From NCBI GenBank assembly GCA_900316855.1, contig ONEK01000005.1:62001-126000 (forward strand): 64,000 nt of DNA, given 5' to 3'. This document shows positions 1-7,810 of this stretch, piece by piece (positions within the stretch are counted from its first letter, which is position 1; each line of letters opens with the position of its first letter). The translations under genes and the position numbers were made by a program. Under the pieces are notes generated by a model, which ran no database searches, was not told where the DNA came from, and worked only from the letters and a program-made list of their open reading frames with translations. The DNA comes from an uncultured Lachnospiraceae bacterium (lineage in GTDB: Bacteria; Bacillota; Clostridia; Lachnospirales; Lachnospiraceae).

Positions 1-372
1 ACAGAGCCGGAGAACAGCTGGCTGTCGAAAAACGTGGAGAACGTCCGCCATTATTATCAGGATCCGAAGTGCACGTTTCAGTTCAGCCTCGGGGCTTACC
101 GGGGCCTCCTCGAAGCCTGCCTCTATGACAATCAGGCGGAAAATGTGAACCGGACCCCGAAGGATCTTCCGGTTCTGTTCGTGTCCGGCATGGACGATCC
201 GGTGGGTGATCTCGGGGAGGGCGTTAAGGCGGCGTACCTGAAATTTAAGAAAGCGGGCATGCAGGATGCCGCAATCCGCCTTTTCAACAACGACCGGCAC
301 GAGATCCTGAACGAAACGGACCGCGAAAACGTCTATGAAGTTCTGCTCTCCTGGATGCAGGAGAGGGCGTAA
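1..372 (+). CDS. alpha/beta hydrolase (lysophospholipase-like), 3' end only
   Basis: The reading frame is open from base 1, so the gene starts before the window; about 123 C-terminal residues are present. The late strand and loop segments fit the alpha/beta hydrolase fold: a hydrophobic strand ends in VSGMDDPVGD, which would carry the acid of the catalytic triad, and NNDRHEILNE carries the likely catalytic histidine. The nucleophile elbow (G-x-S-x-G) lies outside the window. This tail is typical of serine aminopeptidase S33/monoglyceride-lipase-type hydrolases, cytoplasmic esterases of uncertain substrate. The downstream GGDEF gene is convergent, with 16 bp between the stops. The family call is fairly safe; the substrate is not known. 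Confidence 0.75.
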   Translation, partial: TEPENSWLSKNVENVRHYYQDPKCTFQFSLGAYRGLLEACLYDNQAENVNRTPKDLPVLFVSGMDDPVGDLGEGVKAAYLKFKKAGMQDAAIRLFNNDRHEILNETDRENVYEVLLSWMQERA

Positions 373-388
373 TATCGGTTCGCGGCGG

Positions 389-1525
389 CTACCGTGCGCT
401 GGCGCCGTGATGGCGCTTCTTGTCCTCGTACATGGAGGCATCCATGCGCGCGAGGAAGGAAGAATAGTCCTCCCCGGAGGATGGATTCCAGAGCGCGGAG
501 CCGACAGACAGGCTGAGCCTGTACGGCTCATCGCCGTTTTGCGCGTTAAAATCCGCGACTGCGTTTCCGAACTCCCGGATCTGTACCACCAGCTCGTTCA
601 GCAGGACGGAATCCGTCAGAACGCAGAATTCATCACCGCCGTAGCGGGCAATGATCGACGCGTTCGGGAATGTCCGTCTCAGGATGGCGGATACATTGCG
701 CAGCGCCTCGTCTCCCGCGGTATGGCCCCAGGTATCATTGATGGACTTGAAAAAGTCCACGTCGATCATAATGCCGGCAAAGGGCTTTCCCGCCGCGATC
801 TTCTGCGCGAGCACCGTATCAAAATACCGGCGGTTGGACGTTCCCGTCAGGAAATCCTGGTTCACATCCTTCATCTGGACCTGCGTGTACAGCATGAGCA
901 GGGCCATGACGGTTCCGGCGTATTCGAACTGATAGCCTTCCAGAGTGATCTGAAGGGCACCGCCCGCGAACACGAACAGCGGGAAGCACAGGAGCGCCGG
1001 CCGGTATGTCGCGTTGATCTGCCTGCGGCGCAGGAAAACATAAAACTCCACGGCAATGCAGAACATCAGGTTTGCGATTCCCCTCGGAATATAGAGCGGT
1101 CCGCGGATATATTCGCTTCCGTGATAGGCATAGAACCAGCCGCTCCCTGTCAGCTGGGCAATCGTGACGAGGACAATGTTCAGGACAGAGTAGAACATCA
1201 GGACGGAACGGACGATAGTTTCCCGGATACTCCGTTTTCCGTCGATCCAGGATTCAATGTAGCGGAGCGCGAAATAATATCCCAGCGGATCGAAGGCAAA
1301 GATGAAGTACGTTCCCAGAAGGGCGATTTCCCTCGTGCCGCCCTCGTGAGGGAGACGGCTGAACGTATCTCCGACAAGCAGGGCGAGGACCAGCAGAACA
1401 AGCCGCAGGTAAGTCAGTCTGTGATTATTGCGGTTCTGGTCCGGACCGCGGCTGACTGCCAGCAGCAGGCAGATCAGCGCAAATGTGAAGCCGTTTACCG
1501 CGGCCCAGCCGGGAATTTCGATCAT
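389..1525 (-). CDS. membrane GGDEF protein, probable diguanylate cyclase
   Basis: 378 residues. The N-terminal ~200 residues contain about six hydrophobic helices with short loops (7TM-like sensor region), followed by a GGDEF domain. The signature is intact (GGDEF at residues 296-300, after RY), and DVDFFKSINDTWGH matches the metal- and substrate-binding block. No RxxD motif lies five residues before GGDEF, so classical c-di-GMP product inhibition through an I-site is not expected. Established family role: condensing two GTP to cyclic di-GMP. The start ATG follows AGAGG by six bases. The input ligand cannot be told from sequence. A second membrane GGDEF gene is transcribed divergently next door. 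Confidence 0.88.
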   Translation of the reverse strand: MIEIPGWAAVNGFTFALICLLLAVSRGPDQNRNNHRLTYLRLVLLVLALLVGDTFSRLPHEGGTREIALLGTYFIFAFDPLGYYFALRYIESWIDGKRSIRETIVRSVLMFYSVLNIVLVTIAQLTGSGWFYAYHGSEYIRGPLYIPRGIANLMFCIAVEFYVFLRRRQINATYRPALLCFPLFVFAGGALQITLEGYQFEYAGTVMALLMLYTQVQMKDVNQDFLTGTSNRRYFDTVLAQKIAAGKPFAGIMIDVDFFKSINDTWGHTAGDEALRNVSAILRRTFPNASIIARYGGDEFCVLTDSVLLNELVVQIREFGNAVADFNAQNGDEPYRLSLSVGSALWNPSSGEDYSSFLARMDASMYEDKKRHHGASAR

Positions 1526-1724
1526 AGGAAACCTCTTCTAATAACGTCATTCATGCAGGGATAAACATCGCCATTCTTAGAATACCAAAAACCGGGACGG
1601 CAGGGGGTAAAAAAAATATGAATTCCGAAAAAGAGCTTGTGCGAAGTTGACCGATGCATAAAAGGTCCAAAAAGAGTAAAATAAATCTGATTACGATTTC
1701 CAAGGGATGCGGGGGAGCCCTGGT

Positions 1725-3451
1725 GTGAAAAATCAGGCTGTAAAAAAGATATACTGGATCTTTGCCGTCATTTTTTTTTCGTAATGATGTTTGCGACGGA
1801 CGCCCTGGATTCGGAATCAAAGCGTCTCCGCGAGGAGAACAAGGCGGAAGCCTTTATGGAAGGCTGGACAGGCAGAGACGGGAAAGCGGCGGATCTGCGC
1901 AACCTGTTCCATGCGAAGAGCTGGTATTCGTCTGACGGCTCCGTCGTCATCAATAAAACACTCCCGAAACAGATCCGGCCGGAATCAACCATCAATTTCT
2001 GCACCCATAACGTGTTCTACGACGCCTATGTCAACGGCGTTCTTATGGACAGCTACCACCCGGAACCCAATATCACGGGACCAGGCTACGGCTCGTCCTA
2101 TCACAGCATTCCCCTCGTCACGAACCAGGCACAGGGCAAGGTCATCACCCTCAAGGTGTATCCTGCCTACTCCGGCTACACCGGAGGCTGGATCAACGAG
2201 ATGTATCTGTGCGGCGGCATCGAGTATCAGGAAATCATGCTGAGTGAGCACGGACTTTCGCTTCTGGTGTCACTCCTTCTGGTTTTTGTCGGAATGATCG
2301 GCATGGTGGCCCACTTCGGCTTCAGCCGGACCGGGACCGGACAGGATGTGGATATTTTCTCCCTTGGCTACTGCGTCATGCTCATGGGGCTGTGGTCCTG
2401 CGTCGAGACATCCATGCTGCAGTTCTTCACAGGCAAGGCAGTGCTGTTCCGGGTGCTGGAAAATGAAGCACTCTGGATGGCCCCCTATGCCATGATCCAG
2501 TTCCTGTATTCGCTCACCATGGAGCGCAGAAAGATTTATCCGAACCTCGTCTTTGTCACGTTCCTTGCCGCAAACGCGGTCAGCTGGGGCCAGCGCCTGC
2601 TGTTTCACCGGGATCTTCACACTACGCTTCCCGTCACGCATGTACTGCTGATGATCGCCATCGTTCTGATCTTTGTCATGATCTATTCCGACTACCGTTA
2701 CTGCAGGAACAGGCATATCGATTATCAGAACAGAACCCTCATTCTGGCGGTCACGGTATTTACCGCGGCCTGCCTTCTTGACTTTGTGATTTACCTTGTC
2801 TCCAAGGGGAACCTTGTCGACAGTGCCTTTTTCGTGAGACTGGGGCTGCTGTTCCTGTCCGCGGTCCAGTTTGTCTCCGTTATGCGCATGCACCAGCGCT
2901 ACGCGAAGGAAGCCGGCAAAAAGGAGGCGGTGGAGCAGCTGGTTTACCGGGATACACTGACGGGCATCGGCAACCGCGCCGCCTGGAAGCGCGAGGAGGA
3001 CAACATCGCAGCCAGGCTGAAGGCGGGACAGCTGGACGACGCCATGGCGGTCATGATGGACCTGAACAACTTAAAGCGCTGCAATGACGCTTTCGGCCAC
3101 GCGAAAGGAGATGAGTTCATCATCAAAGCGGCACAGGCAGTTTCCTGGGCGTTTCAGGGCGACGGGACGTGCTACCGCACCGGCGGCGACGAATTTGCCC
3201 TGTTCCTGACGGGCCCCTCCATGGAAGAGCGGTACCAGACCTGCCTGTTAAAGCTGTGGGAACACCTTTCCGAGATGAATGACAATCATGAGACCGCGAT
3301 GCCGCTCCGTATTGCGAGCGGCAGTGCCAGGGTGGGCGAGTGCCTGCCGAAAACTCTCGAAGCCGCGGAGGTTCTCGCGGACAACCGCATGTACCTGAAC
3401 AAGCAGAAGCTGAAGGAGAAATACGGGGACTTCCGGCCGGAAACCATCTGA
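1725..3451 (+). CDS. 7TM sensor GGDEF protein, 5' end out of frame at a T9 tract
   Basis: From ATG 1784 the frame encodes 555 residues: an extracytoplasmic N-terminal domain (~150 residues), about seven membrane helices, then a GGDEF domain with the signature intact at residues 467-471 and DLNNLKRCNDAFGH. The layout resembles 7TMR-DISM receptors joined to diguanylate cyclases. ATG 1784 has no ribosome site. Upstream, GGGGGAG (1711-1716) stands 8 bases before GTG 1725, which opens a frame encoding MKNQAVKKIYWIFAV, a good signal anchor, but that frame ends at 1782-1784. One extra T, or a -1 slip, in the T9 run at 1771-1779 would join the frames into a protein of about 574 residues. As written the gene is frameshifted; sequencing error, phase variation or programmed slippage are all possible. 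Confidence 0.75.
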
Positions 3452-3465
3452 AACAAAATAAACCG

Positions 3466-3908
3466 AATTCTATAAACATCCGGAATCCGCGCACCGCTTC
3501 GCTTTGCGCTTCTTCCGGATGTTTAGCGGGTCTCGAATACAAACCGCCCCTTGAGCAAGCTCAGGGGCGGTATCCTTCTGAAGTGATTAACTGACGCACG
3601 AATTGCTTCGCAGCTGCGCTGCTTGCGCAATTCTATAAACATCCGGAATCCGCGCACCGCTTCGCTTTGCGCTTCTTCCGGATGTTTGGCGGGTCTCGAA
3701 TACAAACCGCCCCTTTGAGCAGGCTCAGGGGCGGTATCCTTCTGAAGTGATTAACTGACGCACGAATTGCTTCGCAGCTGCGCTGCTTGCGCAATTCTAT
3801 AAACATTCGGAATCCGCGCACCGCTTCGCTTCGCGCTTCTTCCGGATGTTTAGCGGGTTTCAAAAACAAATCGCCCTTCCGAGCAAGCTCGGAGGGCGAT
3901 TTGTTTCC
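3466..3908 (+). repeat. 163-bp tandem repeat, 2 full copies plus a diverged partial third
   Basis: Copies start at 3466, 3629 and 3793 (periods 163 and 164). Each holds AACATCCGGAA...TTCCGGATGTT, a G+C-rich hairpin of the form ACCGCCCC...GGGGCGGT, and in copies 1 and 2 a third palindrome around GAATTGCTTCGCAGC. The third copy is cut short at about 3908, and its central hairpin is rewritten as TCGCCCTTCCGAGC / GCTCGGAGGGCGA, keeping the pairing. No convincing gene is present. The region lies between the stop of a GGDEF gene and the promoter of the sugar importer. Confidence 0.85.
3868..3905 (+). terminator. rho-independent-like hairpin in third repeat copy
   Basis: AATCGCCCT(T)CCGAGC pairs with GCTCGGAGGGCGATT around an AA loop and is followed by TGTTTCC, a weak T tract. 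Equivalent hairpins sit at 3542-3573 and 3705-3737 without clear T runs. It probably insulates the GGDEF gene from the importer operon. Confidence 0.5.
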
Positions 3909-3999
3909 TCAACCCTTGCGTCAGTTAATTAAAAAGATTAACAAAATTAATCCCGATAAATTAGTAAAACCTCCCAAACATAGCAAAATGAACAATAAA

Positions 4000-4059
4000 T
4001 TTTCGCGAAAACATTGATTTAAGGTCAATTTATGGGTAATATAATAAACGAAATCGTTT
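4000..4059 (+). promoter_or_regulatory. promoter and LacI-type operator candidates of the sugar importer
   Basis: TTGATT (4014-4019), 17 bases, then TAATAT (4037-4042); a perfect TATAAT also lies at 4040-4045. Directly after the -10 is AAACGA-AA-TCGTTT (4046-4059), an inverted repeat of LacI-family type placed where a repressor would block initiation. A perfect 12-bp palindrome TTTTCGCGAAAA (4000-4011) lies just before the -35. The regulator is not adjacent; candidates are the LacI-family genes elsewhere in the window. Confidence 0.6.
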
Positions 4060-4122
4060 TAGGAAACTTAACATTTCCAAAGCGAAAATAAGGATTATTT
4101 CCTAAAGGGAGGGAAAAATTAC

Positions 4123-5592
4123 ATGAAGAAAAAAGTATTAAGTTGTGTACTTGCTTCCAGCATGGTAGCAGGTATCCTGGCCGGCTGCGGCAGCTCTTCT
4201 TCTGACACCGCTGCAACGCAGGCTCCTGCGGCAGCAGCAACGGAAGCAGCTGCTGAGGCAGCAACGGAAGCGGCTACTGAGGCAGCTACCGAGGCTGCAA
4301 CCGAGGCTGCGGCTGACGGCGAGCTTGCTTACAAGGGAACTCTGAACCTGATGCACTACTCCACATCCGAGGAGTCTGAGGGCAACGGCGGTTCCGATGG
4401 TTTCCGTACCATGATCCAGAACTGGCAGGACGCTCATCCGGACATCGATCTGGAGCAGAACGTGCTGGCTAACGATGAGTACAAGACTCAGATCGCTACT
4501 ATGGCAGCTGCTGATGATCTGCCGGATGTATTCCTGCTGCAGGGCATGAACACGAAGTCCTGGGCAGCACAGGGCCTGATCCTTGACATGACCGATATCA
4601 TCAAGGATTCCCCTTATTACGCTGATTACAACCAGGATTATTTCACACCCTTCAAGGACGGAGACAAGCTGTACGGTCTTCCGGTTCTGACCGGTGGTAC
4701 CTGCACGGTTGTCATTTATGACAAGGCTGCATGGAAGGACGCGGGCTTCGACAAGTTCCCGTCCACCTGGGAAGATGTCAAGAAGGCAGACGAGTACTTC
4801 AAGGCCAACGGCTACGACGGAACCATTGCATTCGGTAACGGCGGCCAGTGGCAGGCGAACTCCGATTTCCTGTCCACGATCGGCGACAGATATACCGGCA
4901 AGGACTGGTTCCAGTCCATCATCGACGGCTCCGGCGCTGCATTTACGGATGACGAGTTCGTAAAGGCTCTGCAGTTCACGGCTGATATTTTCCAGAGCGG
5001 AATCTTCAACCCGGATTACAACGATGTAACAAACGAGGATGCACGTGAGTACTTCATCGCAGGCGAGTATCCCGCGTTCATCGGCGGCAACTGGGATGAG
5101 TCCTATATCGCTGCTACCCTGAAGGAAGACGATGAAGAGGCTTACAACAACCTCGGCTTCGCGGTTCTTCCTCAGCCCGCAGACGCTACACAGGATCCTG
5201 ATTCCCAGAACATCGGCCTCGGCTATGCGATGGCCATCAACAGCAAGGTTGCGGACGATCCCGACAAGCTCGCTGCAGCAGTTGACTTCTGCTACTATGT
5301 AACAGGACCTGATTTCGCTAACTATGTAGCTACCAATTACGCTCTCGGCGGTCTGACCAAGGTTGCGGATGTTGATCTGTCCTCCTTCTCTCAGGTTGAT
5401 CAGGACTTCTACGATTACTCCTACGTTTCCACGACACCGTGCGAAATCTATGATTCCTATGTAGATCCCGCAGTATGGAGCGTATGCAACACCGAGCTGC
5501 AGTCCCTGATGAACGGTGACGGCGATGCCAAGACCGTTGCGGCGGATATCCAGAAGGCTTATGAGGAGAACTACCTCTCCAAGCTGAAATAA
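4123..5592 (+). CDS. sugar ABC transporter substrate-binding lipoprotein
   Basis: 489 residues. The signal peptide has lipobox LAGC with Cys22, so the mature protein is membrane-anchored outside the cell. A linker rich in Thr-Glu-Ala-Ala repeats (~residues 30-65, encoded by an imperfect 12-bp DNA repeat) precedes a family 1 extracellular solute-binding fold ([11 protein letters not shown]..., [11 protein letters not shown]). The start ATG follows GGGAGGG. Two MalF/MalG-like permeases follow. No ATPase gene is in the operon; such importers commonly use a shared MsmK-type ATPase encoded elsewhere. The convergent beta-mannosidase suggests beta-mannosides as substrate, which is inference. Confidence 0.9.
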   Translation: MKKKVLSCVLASSMVAGILAGCGSSSSDTAATQAPAAAATEAAAEAATEAATEAATEAATEAAADGELAYKGTLNLMHYSTSEESEGNGGSDGFRTMIQNWQDAHPDIDLEQNVLANDEYKTQIATMAAADDLPDVFLLQGMNTKSWAAQGLILDMTDIIKDSPYYADYNQDYFTPFKDGDKLYGLPVLTGGTCTVVIYDKAAWKDAGFDKFPSTWEDVKKADEYFKANGYDGTIAFGNGGQWQANSDFLSTIGDRYTGKDWFQSIIDGSGAAFTDDEFVKALQFTADIFQSGIFNPDYNDVTNEDAREYFIAGEYPAFIGGNWDESYIAATLKEDDEEAYNNLGFAVLPQPADATQDPDSQNIGLGYAMAINSKVADDPDKLAAAVDFCYYVTGPDFANYVATNYALGGLTKVADVDLSSFSQVDQDFYDYSYVSTTPCEIYDSYVDPAVWSVCNTELQSLMNGDGDAKTVAADIQKAYEENYLSKLK

Positions 5593-5641
5593 GCAAGCAG
5601 CCGGGTTTCATTCGGTTTCTTTTTAAACCAGGTACCTGGAC

Positions 5642-5680
5642 AGAAGCGGACCTTTGGACGACCAGGGGTCCGCTTCTTTT
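5642..5680 (+). terminator. attenuating terminator between binding protein and permeases
   Basis: AGAAGCGGACC (5642-5652) pairs with GGTCCGCTTCT (5667-5677) and is followed by TTT. It lies inside the operon, so it likely lowers permease expression relative to the binding protein. The arabinoside importer has the same arrangement at 46974-47011. Confidence 0.75.
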
Positions 5681-5749
5681 AAAGGAAGAAAAATCCGGAA
5701 TTCGGGGGAAAATTCCGGGCAAGCAGTATTGAGGAAAGGGGTTTCAGTC

Positions 5750-6646
5750 ATGCTCAAAGCAATCAAACCCAAAATGAGCACGGTCGTGGCTTTGCTTTTC
5801 ATCCCGGTGGTCTGGTACGTGTTTTCCGTATTCGTACCGCTGATCACGGCCCTGTTCTACAGCTTCTATGAATGGAAGGGCGGCCCCAGCAAGACATTCA
5901 CGGGCTTTGCCAACTATTCGAAGCTGATACATGACGCGACATTCTGGCAGTCTGTCGGTCATAACCTGTTTATCGTTGTTGTCTGCATTATCGGCCAGGT
6001 CGGCATTGCGTTCATCCTGGTATTGATGGTTCAGTCCAGACTTGCCAAGTGCAAGGGAATCCACCGGACGTTCGGCTTCTTCCCGAGCACGATCAGCGCG
6101 GTTTATATCGGCCTGATCTGGACGATGATTTTCGATTACAAGAGAGGCATTCTCAACTACATTCTCCGTGCTACCGGGCACGGGGACACGGTCAAGGTAT
6201 GGCTCAACGAGCCGTCCAAGGTTCTTGCGTTTGTCTCCATTCCGCTGGTGTGGCAGTTCATCGGATATTACATGGTCATTCTGTTTGCTGCCATCGCTGC
6301 GGTTGACAAGGAAATCTTCGAGGTGGCGGAACTTGACGGTGCGAGCGCGTTCCAGCGTGCCGTGCATATTGTCCTGCCTCTCATCAAGCCCATGATTCTC
6401 GTCTGCCTTACGCTGTGCGTATCGGGCAACATGAAGGTATTCGATCACATCTACACAATGACGGAGGGCGGTCCCGGCACAGCGTCCATGGTTATGGCGC
6501 TGTACGGATATAAGGTTTCGTTTGAGCAGTCCAACATGGGCTACGGCTCCGCGATTTCTGTCGGCATCTTCATCATCAGTCTTGTTGTCATCCAGGGCTC
6601 CCGTGCCCTCGTGAACTACCTGATGAAGGATAAGGGGGTGGAATAA
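5750..6646 (+). CDS. sugar ABC transporter permease, MalF type
   Basis: 298 residues with about six membrane helices. The conserved cytoplasmic EAA loop, EVAELDGASAFQRAVHIVLP, contacts the ATPase. The start is ATG 5750 with GAGGAAAGGGG upstream; an in-frame codon 96 bases earlier overlaps the terminator hairpin and has no ribosome site. The stop overlaps the next gene's ATG by one base (TAATG), indicating coupled translation. Forms the heterodimeric channel with the next gene product. Confidence 0.9.
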   Translation: MLKAIKPKMSTVVALLFIPVVWYVFSVFVPLITALFYSFYEWKGGPSKTFTGFANYSKLIHDATFWQSVGHNLFIVVVCIIGQVGIAFILVLMVQSRLAKCKGIHRTFGFFPSTISAVYIGLIWTMIFDYKRGILNYILRATGHGDTVKVWLNEPSKVLAFVSIPLVWQFIGYYMVILFAAIAAVDKEIFEVAELDGASAFQRAVHIVLPLIKPMILVCLTLCVSGNMKVFDHIYTMTEGGPGTASMVMALYGYKVSFEQSNMGYGSAISVGIFIISLVVIQGSRALVNYLMKDKGVE

Positions 6647-7530
6647 TGGCTGCTGTACAGACGAAAGTAAAAAGCGGAAGAACCCCTGCCCAGCGGTTCG
6701 GCACCGGTGTGCTGGCCGTGGTCATCAACCTGATCCTGTGGATTTTCTCCCTGTCGTGCATTTATCCTCTCGTATGGATGTTCTACTCCTCCCTGAAAAA
6801 GAAGAGGCAGTTCAACGCCGACATCATCGGCCTTCCTACGGAGCCAACCTTCTCGAACTATATCAAGGTTCTGACGAACAAGGATTACCACCTCGGAAGC
6901 TCCATGGTCAATTCCGTGCGAACGACCGTGCTGTCCGTGCTGCTGATCCTGGTATTCGGATTCATCGTCGGCTATATTCTTGCCAGAGTGCAGTTCAAAT
7001 TCAACCGCGCGCTGTACGCGATTTTCCTGATGGGTCTGCTGATTCCGGTACATTCACTGCTCGTTCCCATTTATGTCGTGTTCAACAAGGCGGGCATGGC
7101 AAACCAGTGGTATACGCTGATCATCCCGTATGTGGCGTTCGGACTGCCGATCGCGATCTTCCTGATCGAGGGCTTCATCCGGTCCATCCCGATTGAGCTC
7201 GAGGAGGCTGCCGCCATCGACGGCTCCACGTTCCTCCATACGATGACAACGATCATCCTTCCGGTCAGCCGACCGATCCTGACGACCGTTGCGATCATCC
7301 AGTCGTTCTCGTGCTGGAACGAGTTTTCGTTCGCCCTGGTTCTGTGCTCCAGAAACCAGAAGCTGCAGACGGTTCCCCTTGCCATGACGAACTTCAAGGG
7401 ACAGTTCGCTTCGGACTATCCCAAGATCATGGCGGGCATGCTGATCACGATGCTGCCGATCGTCGTTCTGTACTTCGCCTTCTCGAAGAAGATCATCGAA
7501 GGCATGGTTGCCGGCGCTGTCAAGGGCTGA
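6646..7530 (+). CDS. sugar ABC transporter permease, MalG type
   Basis: 294 residues with six predicted membrane helices after a cytoplasmic N-terminus. The EAA loop is ELEEAAAIDGSTFLHTMTTI, and the C-terminus GMVAGAVKG is characteristic of MalG-like carbohydrate permeases. It is the last gene of the importer operon and is followed by a long hairpin. Confidence 0.9.
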   Translation: MAAVQTKVKSGRTPAQRFGTGVLAVVINLILWIFSLSCIYPLVWMFYSSLKKKRQFNADIIGLPTEPTFSNYIKVLTNKDYHLGSSMVNSVRTTVLSVLLILVFGFIVGYILARVQFKFNRALYAIFLMGLLIPVHSLLVPIYVVFNKAGMANQWYTLIIPYVAFGLPIAIFLIEGFIRSIPIELEEAAAIDGSTFLHTMTTIILPVSRPILTTVAIIQSFSCWNEFSFALVLCSRNQKLQTVPLAMTNFKGQFASDYPKIMAGMLITMLPIVVLYFAFSKKIIEGMVAGAVKG

Positions 7531-7573
7531 CAGCAGATACCTGACCGATTTCGGAAAATACAACAATAAGAAA

Positions 7574-7640
7574 CAGCGGCCGTCCTGCGGTCCCCTCACC
7601 CATGGATAATTTGTTCGGGGATCCGCGGGACGGCCGCTTA
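7574..7640. terminator. long inverted repeat between convergent importer and beta-mannosidase
   Basis: AGCGGCCGTCC(T)GCGG... pairs with ...CCGC(G)GGACGGCCGCT around a ~25-base loop. It is well placed to end transcription from the left. There is no strong T run, so assignment rests on position and stem strength. A second weaker palindrome region (CGGCCGCC...GGGCGGCCGGAG) follows at about 7710-7772. Confidence 0.5.
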
Positions 7641-7810
7641 ACTTTCGAATAAGATCAATTGATACAAATTGTGCCGCGGTTATTCTGCGGGGTTTCAGAA
7701 CAAAAGGCTTCGGCCGCCTTGCAGATTTTGCGAGCGAATTTTCTATGAGCGGGGGAACTGCAGGGCGGCCGGAGCAATGAAGTTTTATAAGGATGATACG
7801 GCTCGCTGCA

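Noticed and set aside
335..1564. 409-residue plus-strand open frame
   Set aside because: Antisense to the GGDEF gene at 389-1525, which has an intact signature and ribosome site; composition is that of a mirror frame.
3466..3908. CRISPR-like array
   Set aside because: Units are 163 bp and continuous, with no unique spacers and no cas genes.
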